A stretch of DNA of 64,000 nucleotides from Saccharicrinis sp963663905 (lineage in GTDB: Bacteria > Bacteroidota > Bacteroidia > Bacteroidales > Marinilabiliaceae): assembly GCA_963663905.2 (NCBI GenBank), contig OY760657.1, positions 6,014,001-6,078,000 of the forward strand. The letters are read 5' to 3'. Below are positions 46,889 to 56,203 of the stretch, piece by piece. The notes beneath the pieces were generated by a model. That model saw only the letters and a list, made by a program, of their open reading frames with translations, ran no database searches and was not told the DNA's origin. Position 1 is the first letter of the stretch, and every line of letters begins with the position of its first letter. The translations under genes were made by a program, and so were the position numbers.

Positions 46889-47740
46889 ATGATAGATTTA
46901 CATACACATACAACAACTTCAGATGGAACATTAACTCCCAAAGAGTTGATTCAACTGGCAAAAGAAACAGGCCTGACGGCAATGGCAATTACAGATCACG
47001 ATACAATTGCAGGACTGGATGAGGCGCAGACTGAAGCTGATAAACTAGGGGTTAATCTTATCAATGGAATAGAATTTAGTACAGCATTTGGTGAAAACCG
47101 CCTTTTACATATATTAGGTATTGGAATAGATCCTCGAAATGAACGATTTCTGCAGATATATAAAAGCTTCCGTGAAAGAAGATCAGAAAGACTTACTTTG
47201 GTTTTTGAAAAGCTACGTTGTTTAGGTGTTGAAATTGATCGCAAATTGGTACAGCCATTTATTTCAGGTGGTTATATGGACAGGCAGGCAATTGCTAAAT
47301 ATCTTGTTGCAAAAGGATATACAAAAACAGTCAAAGATTCCTGGATAAATTATTTGGATAAGGTTAGTTATTTCGATGGAGAATTAATAAAACCAGAAGA
47401 TGCTTTTAATGCCATTCATGCAGCTGGTGGAAAAGCTTTTTTAGCTCACTTTCATTTAAATATTGGTTTTAAAGGATATTCCGAAACTGAAATTGATGAA
47501 TATCTAAACACATTAAAAGAGTTGGGCCTCGATGGAATGGAATACTATTATCCATCTTTTTCAGAGGATGATACATTACGCTGTGCCGGATATATTGAAA
47601 AATTTAATTTTATTAAATCAGGAGGATCCGATTTTCATGGTTCAACCAGGGCACATATAAAACTAGGCATTGGAGAAGGAGATTTTAATGTTCCGGATGA
47701 ATTACTGGAAAATATATTATCAGAAAAAACAGTTTTTTGA
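46889..47740 (+). CDS. PHP-domain phosphoesterase (3',5'-nucleoside bisphosphate phosphatase / RNase AM-like)
   Basis: The 283-residue cytoplasmic enzyme has the PHP metal-binding motifs HTHTTTSDG near the start, ITDHDT at about 33, the central HFHL at about 191-194 and GSDFHG at about 247. The layout matches TrpH/YciV-type proteins. Those members hydrolyse nucleoside 3',5'-bisphosphates or trim the 5' ends of RNA; which activity applies is not visible. ATG 46889 is preceded by a clear purine-rich site (AGGAG about 6 bp upstream), uncommon in this window and supporting the start. Confidence 0.88.
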   Translation: MIDLHTHTTTSDGTLTPKELIQLAKETGLTAMAITDHDTIAGLDEAQTEADKLGVNLINGIEFSTAFGENRLLHILGIGIDPRNERFLQIYKSFRERRSERLTLVFEKLRCLGVEIDRKLVQPFISGGYMDRQAIAKYLVAKGYTKTVKDSWINYLDKVSYFDGELIKPEDAFNAIHAAGGKAFLAHFHLNIGFKGYSETEIDEYLNTLKELGLDGMEYYYPSFSEDDTLRCAGYIEKFNFIKSGGSDFHGSTRAHIKLGIGEGDFNVPDELLENILSEKTVF

Positions 47741-48082
47741 GAGAAGTAGTACGTTTACTTTCCATTTCTTAAATCAATCCAACCCTAAAATGTAGGTTTA
47801 ATCCTGCATTGTCTATCAATATAATGGCATCTTGTATCCAATCTTCGTTGAGTTTATTATTATCATCAGAAGATATTTATCTCCTTCAAAAATACTATAT
47901 CTCGCCATAAATTAACTATTTCCTGCCATACCCCAATAGATTGACATTGATATTCCGATTAAAATCATCTTGCTTTAAATAATTTGAACAAGCAATAATT
48001 TATATGGTTCTTATATTGATACATATAGTCAATTTCTATCGCATAGTATCAAAGATTGTCAACATATAAAAACATTTATAAT
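47741..48082. other. Intergenic region with a possible decayed gene on the minus strand
   Basis: No intact gene is seen. On the minus strand, the frame ending at the stop 47771-47769 reads DNNKLNEDWIQDAIILID and on to NLHFRVGLI, protein-like for about 35 codons. Upstream, a different frame (GVWQEIVNLWRDIVFL) looks similarly protein-like up to a stop, consistent with a frameshifted remnant spanning about 47769-47955. This is weak evidence. Confidence 0.3.
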
Positions 48083-49030
48083 ATGAGTGATAAAATAAAA
48101 ATAAGTAACACAGATTTAGAAGTCAGTAGTATTAATTTTGGAGGTAATGTTTTTGGCTGGACATTAGATGAGGCAAAATCATTTGAAATATTGGATGCTT
48201 TTGTTGCCGAAGGATTAAATTTTATTGATACAGCCGACACTTATCCTTGGTGGGTAAATGGTAAAGGAGGAACTTCGGAAACCTTTATTGGAAACTGGAT
48301 GAAACAAAGAGGTAATCGTAAGGATTTGGTTATTGCTACTAAAGTAGGATCGGAAACTAAAGAACATGGTTTTGATGTTAGCAAAAAGCATATTCTTAAA
48401 TCAGTAGATGAATCTCTGCAACGCTTACAAACTGATTACATCGACTTGTATTATACACACTTCGATGATGAAAAAACACCACTTGAAGAAACATTAGCAG
48501 CCTACGATGAAATTGTAAAGGCTGGTAAAGTACGTTATATTGCCGCATCAAATATCTCTCCTGAAAGATTAATTCAATCTTTTGAAGTATCAGAGAAAAA
48601 TGGTTTTCCAAAATATGTTGCTCTTCAACCGCATTATAACCTGCTGGAAAGAGAAAAATATGAAAAAGAATACTTGCCAATAGTTGAAAAATACAACTTA
48701 ACTGTTTTCCCATATTGGTCTTTGGCAGCAGGTTTCTTAACCGGTAAATACCGATCAGAGGATGATTTAAGTAAGAGTATTCGAGGTGAAGGTGTAAGAA
48801 AATATCTAAATGCAAAAGGACTTGCTGTTATTGATGCTTTAGATACGGTTTCTGCTAAATATAATTCGAATCCGGCAACTGTAGCTTTAGCTTGGTTAAT
48901 AGCACAACCACATATAGGAGCTCCTATTGTTAGTGCCACAAGTGCATCGCAGTTAGAAACTTTATTTGCCGCTCCAAAATTAAAATTGGATAAAGAAGAT
49001 CTTGAATTGCTTGATAAAGCAAGTAAATAG
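48083..49030 (+). CDS. Aldo/keto reductase
   Basis: The 315-residue cytoplasmic NAD(P)H-dependent oxidoreductase has the catalytic tetrad in context: D and Y in FIDTADTYPWW, K in VIATKVG and H in DLYYTHFDDE. Other family marks are VRYIAASNISPERL, PHYNLLERE and the NADP-binding PIVSATSASQLETL. The frame extends upstream to a TTG at 48056, but ATG 48083 (MSDKIKISNTDLEVS) gives the normal family N-terminus. The substrate is unknown. Confidence 0.9.
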   Translation: MSDKIKISNTDLEVSSINFGGNVFGWTLDEAKSFEILDAFVAEGLNFIDTADTYPWWVNGKGGTSETFIGNWMKQRGNRKDLVIATKVGSETKEHGFDVSKKHILKSVDESLQRLQTDYIDLYYTHFDDEKTPLEETLAAYDEIVKAGKVRYIAASNISPERLIQSFEVSEKNGFPKYVALQPHYNLLEREKYEKEYLPIVEKYNLTVFPYWSLAAGFLTGKYRSEDDLSKSIRGEGVRKYLNAKGLAVIDALDTVSAKYNSNPATVALAWLIAQPHIGAPIVSATSASQLETLFAAPKLKLDKEDLELLDKASK

Positions 49031-49054
49031 AAAGACATTAATAGCTTATTAAAG

Positions 49055-49093
49055 TCCCCTTTACATTTTATGTGAAGGGGATTTTTATTTTTT
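49055..49093 (+). terminator. Terminator after the aldo/keto reductase gene
   Basis: TCCCCTTTACA (49055-49065) pairs with TGTGAAGGGGA (49071-49081) with one mismatch, followed by a T-rich tail. Confidence 0.8.
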
Positions 49094-49172
49094 AGTGTTT
49101 TGTGTTGTCTTTTGTTATATTTGAATTACATAGAATTAAAGAATTTACCTCGTTTAAAACCACACCTGAAAT

Positions 49173-50276
49173 ATGAGATTTATCAAAAGAAATGAACTGC
49201 TTCTGCTAATTATTATAGCAATCTGTTACTCTTGTTGTAATAACAATAACAAGATAAAAGGTAAATGGATTGAAGCCGATAATTTTCAAGGTTATGTAAC
49301 ATTAGATATTGGAGATTTTACTTATCGATTTAGACATGATAATTGGTCAGGAGAAAGACTTTATCATATCGTTGAGGATACCATTTATAATAATGGGATT
49401 AATAGAATAAATAAATCAATATTTAAAGTAGAGGGGGGTAAATTATCTTTTTATGAGTTAGATAGCTTAAATCCAGTAATTACATACGAGAGAAATACAT
49501 ATAAAGATCTTGTTGATTATTTCAATTCAAAAAAGAACACATCCATTCAATTACCACACCTTGATATTAAAAAAGATAATTATGAAAATTCTTATGAGAA
49601 TACGCTTTATGCAGATTATAAAAACGATAAATTGGAATTCTATGTCAATGGAACTACACATGAAATCAATGATACTTCATACTTTAGTTTAAGTAACTTT
49701 CATAATACAAAAAGCCAACTTATTATTGATGAAGAATTGCCAGTAGAATTACTAAATCAGATTAAAACAGAATTAAGAAAAGCACAAATGAATTCAATTG
49801 CTTATACTGTTTATAATCAAAAAGACACCATAAGTCATATTGGTTTTTTATTACCTGCAATTGAATTGCCAGGTCTTCCTTTGCCTCCGATAATGCCTGA
49901 ACGTTTTGACAATACCAAAATAGAAAATATTGTTATTGAAATTTATTCTGATTCATTGCTTGTAAATGCTTCGAAAGTGAATAATAATATCTTTAGGGAA
50001 GAGGTTAAAAGACTGATTAAAGAAAAAAAATACGGAGTAGTTCGATTGTATTATGATGAATCACTTAGATATAAAACATATATAAACTATTTGTACAAAA
50101 TTCAAAAAGCATACTATGAACTGAGAAATGAGTTAGCCAGTGAAAAGTATAATATCGACAGTTATTTAGATTTAGATCGCGATGAAATGAATGAGGTTAG
50201 AAATACATATCCAATGAAAATTCATGAAATAGATAAAATAGAGCTTAATGAATTACTTGACAAACATCTTTACTAA
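49173..50276 (+). CDS. Lipoprotein with ExbD-like C-terminal region
   Basis: The 367-residue protein has a lipoprotein-like signal (LLLLIIIAICYSCC). The first half (KIKGKWIEADNFQGYVTLDIGDFTYRF) looks like a small beta domain. The second half has the order of the periplasmic domain of Bacteroidota ExbD proteins: IEIYSDSLLVNAS, then EEVKRLIKEKKYGVVRLYYDESLRYKTYINYLYKIQKAYYELRNELA, and a YPMKIHEID ending. No N-terminal ExbD membrane helix or proton-channel Asp is evident. This is a resemblance seen by eye. The next gene may overlap it or begin 11 bp after it. Confidence 0.55.
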   Translation: MRFIKRNELLLLIIIAICYSCCNNNNKIKGKWIEADNFQGYVTLDIGDFTYRFRHDNWSGERLYHIVEDTIYNNGINRINKSIFKVEGGKLSFYELDSLNPVITYERNTYKDLVDYFNSKKNTSIQLPHLDIKKDNYENSYENTLYADYKNDKLEFYVNGTTHEINDTSYFSLSNFHNTKSQLIIDEELPVELLNQIKTELRKAQMNSIAYTVYNQKDTISHIGFLLPAIELPGLPLPPIMPERFDNTKIENIVIEIYSDSLLVNASKVNNNIFREEVKRLIKEKKYGVVRLYYDESLRYKTYINYLYKIQKAYYELRNELASEKYNIDSYLDLDRDEMNEVRNTYPMKIHEIDKIELNELLDKHLY

Positions 50277-50286
50277 CTTCTCTTTT

Positions 50287-50787
50287 ATGCAATTTAGAAT
50301 AATTTTCATATTCATATTGTCCTTCATTGGTAATAATATTTTTTCTAAAAATATTCCTGAGTCTTTATTACAGTTTTTAAATGACAAACTATCCGGGTTA
50401 TCAATAGTTTCTACGGATGAATATGTGTCATATTGGAATGACTTTACAGATAAAGAGCAACAAATACCATATTTCTGTTCTGGAGATTTTAATGGAGATG
50501 ATGAGGCAGATTATGCAATTCTGTTTACAAACACAGTAAAGCAACTATACTTATATGCATTTTTAACGACCGATGATAGTTATAAAGAAATCTTGATTGA
50601 TCAATTCGCCGATACAAATGGAATGATTCAAATAATAGTAAAAACTCAACCTAAAGGAATATGGGAATCAATTGTTGATGAAATTACTGTACCAACCGAA
50701 GGCGTGTCTGTTGAGTTAATTGAAGAAAGTCTGAGCTGGTCGTATTATTATAAAGATGGCGTATTTATTCAGTTTTTATATGATTAG
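50287..50787 (+). CDS. Small exported protein with FG-GAP/VCBS-like motif
   Basis: The 166-residue protein begins at ATG 50287 with a signal peptide (MQFRIIFIFILSFIGNNIFS). An earlier in-frame ATG at 50248 overlaps the previous gene and would put hydrophilic residues before the signal. The mature part includes CSGDFNGDDEADYAILF, a calcium-binding-like motif as in FG-GAP/VCBS repeats, once only. The function is not recognisable. Coupling to the preceding ExbD-like lipoprotein gene suggests the two are a unit. Confidence 0.6.
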   Translation: MQFRIIFIFILSFIGNNIFSKNIPESLLQFLNDKLSGLSIVSTDEYVSYWNDFTDKEQQIPYFCSGDFNGDDEADYAILFTNTVKQLYLYAFLTTDDSYKEILIDQFADTNGMIQIIVKTQPKGIWESIVDEITVPTEGVSVELIEESLSWSYYYKDGVFIQFLYD

Positions 50788-51036
50788 ATAATGTGATTAT
50801 AATATGAAGTCTGGTCTGGGTAAAACACCAGTTAACAAAAAATATTTAGGAAAAATCTGTGTTATCTTATAAATACATAAGGATCATAAAATTAAAAGTT
50901 TTGTGATTAAGAAAAATATAATTAATATCGTAAGCTGAAATAAGAATTTAATAGTTCCTTTGTTGGAATAGAATTATACTTCCCCCAAACCACAATACAA
51001 TTGGTATTGTAATATTTTTACTAATAAAAATAAACT

Positions 51037-51447
51037 ATGAGAGCTTCTGTTTTAATTCTTTCAGTTCTTTTCATTACATGTACGTCAAAGCCGACTTTGG
51101 TGCATGATTCTATTGGGGTATATGATAAATCAGGCGTACCTTTTAAATATGAAATTGAATATTCTATTACGGTTGGTGATAAGGATGATCATGATTATAA
51201 AGATCATATAAGGTATGAAGTTAATAAAATGATACAGCGTACCTTAAGCAGATTTGATTTGCATGATATAGCTATTGTAAAAAGAGACTCAATAGAGACT
51301 CTTACATTTAAAGCTATAAAGGAAAACATTTCATACGAATCCATTAAAATATCAGATGTTAAAGCACTTAATCTTTTAGTTGGAGAAAGTGTATACTATA
51401 CCTATGTTAGCAGATATGGAAAGTTGGATAGGATAAAGAAAATGTAG
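51037..51447 (+). CDS. Small probable lipoprotein, unknown
   Basis: The 136-residue protein has a short signal with a possible lipobox (ILSVLFITC, then TSKPT). The mature part is rich in charged residues and beta strand (YEIEYSITVGDKDDHDYKDHIRYEVNK ... VYYTYVSRYGKLDRIKKM). I cannot match a family. It is separated on both sides by noncoding stretches of about 180-250 bp. Confidence 0.5.
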   Translation: MRASVLILSVLFITCTSKPTLVHDSIGVYDKSGVPFKYEIEYSITVGDKDDHDYKDHIRYEVNKMIQRTLSRFDLHDIAIVKRDSIETLTFKAIKENISYESIKISDVKALNLLVGESVYYTYVSRYGKLDRIKKM

Positions 51448-51624
51448 TAACAGAACTTGATAATTTGTACATTTAAACGCATTTGGTATAATAAACAATT
51501 TGTTGTATTACAAGATATAACCGCATGAAGCGAACATCTAAAAAAAACAATCTGTTATACTTGATGTAGATAATTAGATTTTTCTGAGAATTCCATACAA
51601 CTATAAATAGCAAAAAAGAAACGC

Positions 51625-52398
51625 ATGAATACTTCAGGTAATATTGGTTTAGCTCTGGGAGGCGGAGCTGTTTTAGGAGCTGCACATGTAGGTGTGTTAA
51701 AAGCTATAGAAGAGTTAGGTATAAACCTAAGTTATTTAACAGGAACAAGTATTGGTGCTTTTGTTTCAGCTTTTTATGCTTTTGGTATTAAAAGTGACGA
51801 ATTAGCAGAAATAGCCAGAGAGTTAAAGTGGTTGGATATTACAAGAATTACCTTATCGAAATATGGATTGTTATCCAATGAAAAATTAGGCGAACTAGTC
51901 ATTAAATACATAGGCGATAGAAATATTGAAGATGCAGATATTCCTTTAGCAATGTTAGCTACAGATATTGCCACAGGAGAGAGAGTTGTTATAGACAAAG
52001 GGCCTGTAGCCAGTGCAGTTATGGCGAGTACATGTATTCCCGGAATTTTTAAGCCTGTGGAAATTAATGGAAGATTGCTTGTTGATGGAGGGATTGTTGA
52101 AAATGTACCAATTCAAGCGAATAGACAACTAGGTGCAGATTATATTATTGCAGTTGATTTAAATTCAAACCACAATACTAAAATGCCAGATAATATTCTG
52201 GACGTAATACTAAATAGCTTTCATTTTATAATGAAACAAACGGTAAAACCGCATACGAAAACAGCTGACTTGTTAATTGAACCAGACTTATCCGCTTTTA
52301 ATATGTCAAATATGAGTCAGGTTGAAGGTTTAATGGAAAAAGGCTATGAAGATGGAAAAGAATCTTTGAAAAAGCTAGTGTATCAAATCGCTCAATAG
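51625..52398 (+). CDS. Patatin-like phospholipase (RssA-like)
   Basis: The 257-residue serine hydrolase begins GLALGGGAVLGAAHVGVLKAIEE, the patatin oxyanion motif. Nucleophile S42 lies in GTSIGA and D154 in LVDGGIVENVP forms the catalytic dyad. The length is like RssA-type bacterial patatins, which hydrolyse acyl chains of phospholipids or related lipids. There is no signal peptide, so it is cytoplasmic. The neighbours give no hint of the substrate. Confidence 0.9.
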   Translation: MNTSGNIGLALGGGAVLGAAHVGVLKAIEELGINLSYLTGTSIGAFVSAFYAFGIKSDELAEIARELKWLDITRITLSKYGLLSNEKLGELVIKYIGDRNIEDADIPLAMLATDIATGERVVIDKGPVASAVMASTCIPGIFKPVEINGRLLVDGGIVENVPIQANRQLGADYIIAVDLNSNHNTKMPDNILDVILNSFHFIMKQTVKPHTKTADLLIEPDLSAFNMSNMSQVEGLMEKGYEDGKESLKKLVYQIAQ

Positions 52399-52452
52399 AT
52401 CTTTTAACTCTAAAGACACAGCCTGCTAATACGATTGTTATCTGAACTTTGT

Positions 52453-53112
52453 TTATTTAAAGTTCTCAATAATGATTCGTTCACTAGGAATGTTAGAGTT
52501 CTTGAGCTTTAGAACCATACCTTCAACAAAGCGATTTGAACCACAAATAAAAAAATGACTATTCACGGAACTTTCTATTACATTATCCCAAACAGAATCT
52601 AATTGTTGTCTGTTAACTCGCCATTGTTGTTTATCAATTTTTTGCAATTCATCCTTATATATAAATTCATTTCTTGCAACGTGTAATAAACGCCATTCAA
52701 ATTCAGGATTATTTTTATTAATCTCCCTTATTAAAGATCTCATTGGAGTGATTCCAATACCTCCGGCAATAAATGTAATTGATTGATGAATATTTGGATC
52801 AATGATTAAGTTCCCATTAATTTTAAACCCTTTGATTATATCTCCGTTTTTTAATTGAAGCATTAACGATTTGTATAATGAAGACGAACTGGTATCCATT
52901 GTAAATTCAAGATGCTTGTCACCTGGGCACGAAGAAAATGACATATGCCTTACTCTTTCTTTATCTCTGTTTTGAGATGGGAATCCCAGATGAATCCATT
53001 GCCCTGCAATAAACTTAAAATCGGAGAGGGGCTTAAATTTAAAAGTGTAAATCTGATCGTGTTCTATTTGTTTGTCGATAAACTGAAAATCGAAAAATTT
53101 TATTGAGTTCAT
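52453..53112 (-). CDS. Ferredoxin-NADP reductase-like flavoprotein, stand-alone
   Basis: The 219-residue protein has an FAD-binding beta-barrel (FIAGQWIHLGFPSQ; RVRHMSFSS as the flavin-contacting motif). A nucleotide-binding domain follows with GGIGITPMRSLIREI and the C-terminal CGSNRFVEGMVLKLKN. It lacks a ferredoxin or globin partner domain, so its redox partner must be a separate protein. It lies downstream of and in the same orientation as the His-rich protein gene (111 bp gap), suggesting an operon. A role in metal or haem reduction is only a guess. Confidence 0.85.
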   Translation of the reverse strand: MNSIKFFDFQFIDKQIEHDQIYTFKFKPLSDFKFIAGQWIHLGFPSQNRDKERVRHMSFSSCPGDKHLEFTMDTSSSSLYKSLMLQLKNGDIIKGFKINGNLIIDPNIHQSITFIAGGIGITPMRSLIREINKNNPEFEWRLLHVARNEFIYKDELQKIDKQQWRVNRQQLDSVWDNVIESSVNSHFFICGSNRFVEGMVLKLKNSNIPSERIIIENFK

Positions 53113-53223
53113 TCTTGTTAAATTGTTTATTTGCTTTTTTATATTCTATTCGTTATTCCGATACAGAAATATTATTTGAACTGTATCGGAAAATTAAAAA
53201 TAGACTGAATCATGATAAGAGAA

Positions 53224-53784
53224 TTAATGATGAGAGTGATGATGCTTGTTCTTGCCATGTTTTGATTCTGATTTGCAATTTTTACCATGGCCCTTTTTCT
53301 TCAATTCATATTTCTTCATATGTTTTTCAAAATGAGGATCATATTCTCCATGTATGAGTTCAATTTTACTTTTATGAGGAGCATGTAACTTATGTTTTAG
53401 TGAATGATGCTTCATCTTTTCTTTATGCATAATACTTTTAACAGCTATACACACTTTATCCTCAGAAGAAATATCATTTAAGATCTCAATTCTTGAGTCC
53501 TTTTCATCTTTAATAGATAGTTCAAGTTGTACCTTGTTTTCAGCTACTTCAATGTCTTTTACAATAAACTTAGCTTTTAAAGTTGTTTTACCAGTCTTTT
53601 CAATTGTTTCGTCGCTGTACTTTTTAAATTTTAAAAAATAACCAATTCTACATGCCTCAAAACCTTGACTTTCTTGGCCTTCAAGAGTTATTGAATATGT
53701 TTTTGGTGTAAGAACTTCCTTTTTTGTAATCGAGAAAATGCCTCGCATTTTGCCTGATTTTAACTTTATACTTTTATCTTTCAT
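53224..53784 (-). CDS. Unknown protein with His/Lys-rich C-terminal tail
   Basis: The 186-residue protein has no signal peptide. The first ~110 residues form a beta-rich domain (MRGIFSITKKEVLTPKTYSITLEGQ ... AENKVQLELSIKDEKDS). The last ~75 are very rich in His and Lys (MKHHSLKHKLHAPH and a terminal HHHSHH), suggesting metal binding. No known family comes to mind. It is the first gene of a minus-strand pair with the flavoprotein and is divergent from the AraC gene at 53907, about 120 bp away. Confidence 0.65.
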   Translation of the reverse strand: MKDKSIKLKSGKMRGIFSITKKEVLTPKTYSITLEGQESQGFEACRIGYFLKFKKYSDETIEKTGKTTLKAKFIVKDIEVAENKVQLELSIKDEKDSRIEILNDISSEDKVCIAVKSIMHKEKMKHHSLKHKLHAPHKSKIELIHGEYDPHFEKHMKKYELKKKGHGKNCKSESKHGKNKHHHSHH

Positions 53785-53906
53785 TTGTTTTTGTATTTAT
53801 AATTAATAATTGTTTGATACAAAGATGAAGAGTAAAAGATAAATTAGTCTGTAATTATTCTCCGATTTTCGGTATATTTTCACAGGGCACAAAAAAAAGG
53901 ATTAAA

Positions 53907-54737
53907 ATGATAGATTCATTATACATAGCTAATATAGAATTTAATGAGAGTGATGAATTATTATCAGTAAAAGAGGAGCATGAAATTATTTATGTACAAG
54001 TAGGTGAAGGAATATTTTATTCAGAAGAGGACCATATTCCTTTTTCTTCAGGGGATTTCTTTTTGATAAGAAAAGATCAGAGATACAAATTATCCTTTAA
54101 TACAATTACAGAAATTTATCAGGTTAGGTTCAATGAGAAATTCAGATTGCAGTTAAAAGACCTGGTTCAGAATTCAAATGGATTGGCTACATCACCTGGA
54201 AAAACAAAATCTCCATTGAATAGAAAGGTTTCATTAAATAATGATGATCTGGAGTTAATTAATCAGCTGTTTAATACTTTAGTTTATTTATATACAGACT
54301 CTGAGAAAAACATTAATCTGATATTTTATCATCTATTGTGTATCATTATGATATCAGAGCGTAATCTAACCTACCGACCATTAAAAAAGGATATTTCTCA
54401 GGACAAGATTATTGTGCGTTCAATTATTAAGTATATAAGTAAGAATATAAAGAATCCTGAAAAATTAACGCTTCAGGTAATTGCAGATAATTTTAACTTC
54501 TCCATTAATAAACTAGGGGCGTACTTTAAAAAAGAAACGAATCAATCTGTTAAGCAATATATTAATGCCTGTAAGATGGAAATAATTGGCGAAAAGATTA
54601 TCAATAGTGAAATATCATTCTCTGAGATTGCTTATGAATATGGTTTTGTAGATGAAAGTCATTTAAATAAAAACTTTAAAAAACAATTTGGCTATTCCCC
54701 ATCTGAATATAGAAAACTGAAAAAGGAAACTTTATAA
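53907..54737 (+). CDS. AraC-family transcriptional regulator
   Basis: The 276-residue protein has an N-terminal cupin-like sensing part (EHEIIYVQVGEGIFYSEEDHIPFSSGDFFLIRKDQRYKL). The C-terminal pair of AraC helix-turn-helices has the diagnostic second motif IAYEYGFVDESHLNKNFKKQFGYSPSEYRK. It is divergent from the His-rich/flavoprotein pair and upstream of an MFS exporter gene, so it may control either or both. No ligand can be read from sequence. Confidence 0.92.
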   Translation: MIDSLYIANIEFNESDELLSVKEEHEIIYVQVGEGIFYSEEDHIPFSSGDFFLIRKDQRYKLSFNTITEIYQVRFNEKFRLQLKDLVQNSNGLATSPGKTKSPLNRKVSLNNDDLELINQLFNTLVYLYTDSEKNINLIFYHLLCIIMISERNLTYRPLKKDISQDKIIVRSIIKYISKNIKNPEKLTLQVIADNFNFSINKLGAYFKKETNQSVKQYINACKMEIIGEKIINSEISFSEIAYEYGFVDESHLNKNFKKQFGYSPSEYRKLKKETL

Positions 54738-54837
54738 AGGTTAATTCAATACCAATCTTGAGCAGAAAAATAACATCCTTAATAACTTGGAGATAACACT
54801 CTACATCACTATTTATGCTTAATTAACTATCGTCTCG

Positions 54838-54868
54838 TTGTACGCATCATTTACCTCATTTACTTTTG
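54838..54868 (+). promoter_or_regulatory. Promoter of the MFS transporter gene
   Basis: TTG 54838-54840, a 20-bp spacer and TACTTTTG 54861-54868 match the Bacteroidota consensus exactly, 24 bp before the ATG. The transporter thus has its own promoter rather than relying on read-through from the AraC gene. Confidence 0.75.
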
Positions 54869-54892
54869 CGTTTGTAATATAGATGTAAAATA

Positions 54893-56074
54893 ATGAAGAA
54901 GAGTTTAGTTCCTTTAGCTTTAGGAACCTTTGGTTTAGGTATAGCAGAATTTGTTATGATGAGCATTTTGCCATATGTAGCAAACGATATGTCTGTTAGT
55001 ATTCCTTCTGCTGGTCATTTAATCTCAGCTTATGCCTTAGGAGTATGTGTTGGTGCTCCGGTTATGCTATTAAGTGCCCGAAAGTTTCCGCTAAAAAAAG
55101 TACTATTCTTTTTGATATTTCTTTATGCAATAGGTAATACTATGGCAGGATTGTCGCATAACTACTGGTTTATGTTGGCGATGCGATTTATTTCAGGATT
55201 ACCACATGGTGCATTTTTTGGAGTTGGTTCAATTGCTGCTGAAAAATTAGCGGATGAAGGTAAAAGCTCAAGTGCTTTAGCATTTATGGTATCAGGAATG
55301 ACCATTGCTAATTTAATTGGTGTGCCATTGGGTGCTTATATTTGTAATCATTTTTCGTGGAGATTTATTTTTTATATAACCGGAGCCTGGGGTGCTCTTA
55401 ACCTGTTTTTCTTATTAAAATGGATGCCTTCAATTGCGCCTCTTCCTGATAGCGGATTAAAGGGGCAGTTTCGATTTCTTAAAAACACCGAGCCATGGCT
55501 TATTTTATTGGCAACAGGTTTGGGTAACTGTGGTATTTTTTGCTTTTACTGTTATATTGCTCCATTAATGACTGACATGTCTGGTTTTTCAGCCTCTGAT
55601 ATGACCTGGATTATGGTTTTGAGTGGAATAAGTATGGTGTTGGGTAATATATTTGGAGGTAAATTATCAGATCGTTATCGTAGTGCATCTGTAGTCGCTT
55701 TTGCTTATTCAATGGCAGCAGTGGCAATGGTTATTATTTTCTTATTACCATTTGTTTCATATTTATCTATAATTATGATGTGCATTTGCACCTGCTGTTT
55801 ATTTATGGTAGGAGCCCCTAATCAGTTAATGGTTTTGCAGAATTCAAGAGGAGGAGAAATGATGGGCGCAGCTATGATTCAAATTGCATTTAATTTAGGA
55901 AATGCCTTAGGATCATATAGTGGAGGTTTGTCAATAGATTACAATATGGGCGTAAATTATGCTTCTTTTATAGGTATGGGTTATTTAATTATAGCTGTTC
56001 TGTTTGTTATGTTGTTGCTTCGTCGTCAAAAGTTAAGAGAGCAATTAATTGTTAGTTCTGTATCTGGCAGGTAA
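54893..56074 (+). CDS. MFS transporter, DHA1/AraJ-like efflux
   Basis: The 393-residue inner-membrane protein has about twelve transmembrane segments. It begins LVPLALGTFGLGIAEFVMMSILPYVANDM, typical of AraJ-like DHA1 exporters, with further family features in LISAYALGVCVGAPVMLLSARKFPLKKVL and FISGLPHGAFFGVGSIAAEKLA. Such proteins export sugars, drugs or metabolites by proton antiport. Position behind an AraC regulator fits an inducible efflux function; the substrate is unknown. Confidence 0.88.
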   Translation: MKKSLVPLALGTFGLGIAEFVMMSILPYVANDMSVSIPSAGHLISAYALGVCVGAPVMLLSARKFPLKKVLFFLIFLYAIGNTMAGLSHNYWFMLAMRFISGLPHGAFFGVGSIAAEKLADEGKSSSALAFMVSGMTIANLIGVPLGAYICNHFSWRFIFYITGAWGALNLFFLLKWMPSIAPLPDSGLKGQFRFLKNTEPWLILLATGLGNCGIFCFYCYIAPLMTDMSGFSASDMTWIMVLSGISMVLGNIFGGKLSDRYRSASVVAFAYSMAAVAMVIIFLLPFVSYLSIIMMCICTCCLFMVGAPNQLMVLQNSRGGEMMGAAMIQIAFNLGNALGSYSGGLSIDYNMGVNYASFIGMGYLIIAVLFVMLLLRRQKLREQLIVSSVSGR

Positions 56075-56203
56075 GTTAGAATAGCCTTGTAATAAGGAGT
56101 TTGATGTGTAATTATCAATGATTTAATCTATTTCGTTTAAATAATTCATGGGAAAAGATGGAATATTATTACCTTTCCGTTCTATTTTTCTAATGTATTA
56201 TTG

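Noticed and set aside
53103..53357. 84-codon plus-strand frame between the flavoprotein and His-rich genes
   Set aside because: It overlaps the His-rich gene on the opposite strand and has no protein-like features beyond a hydrophobic start.
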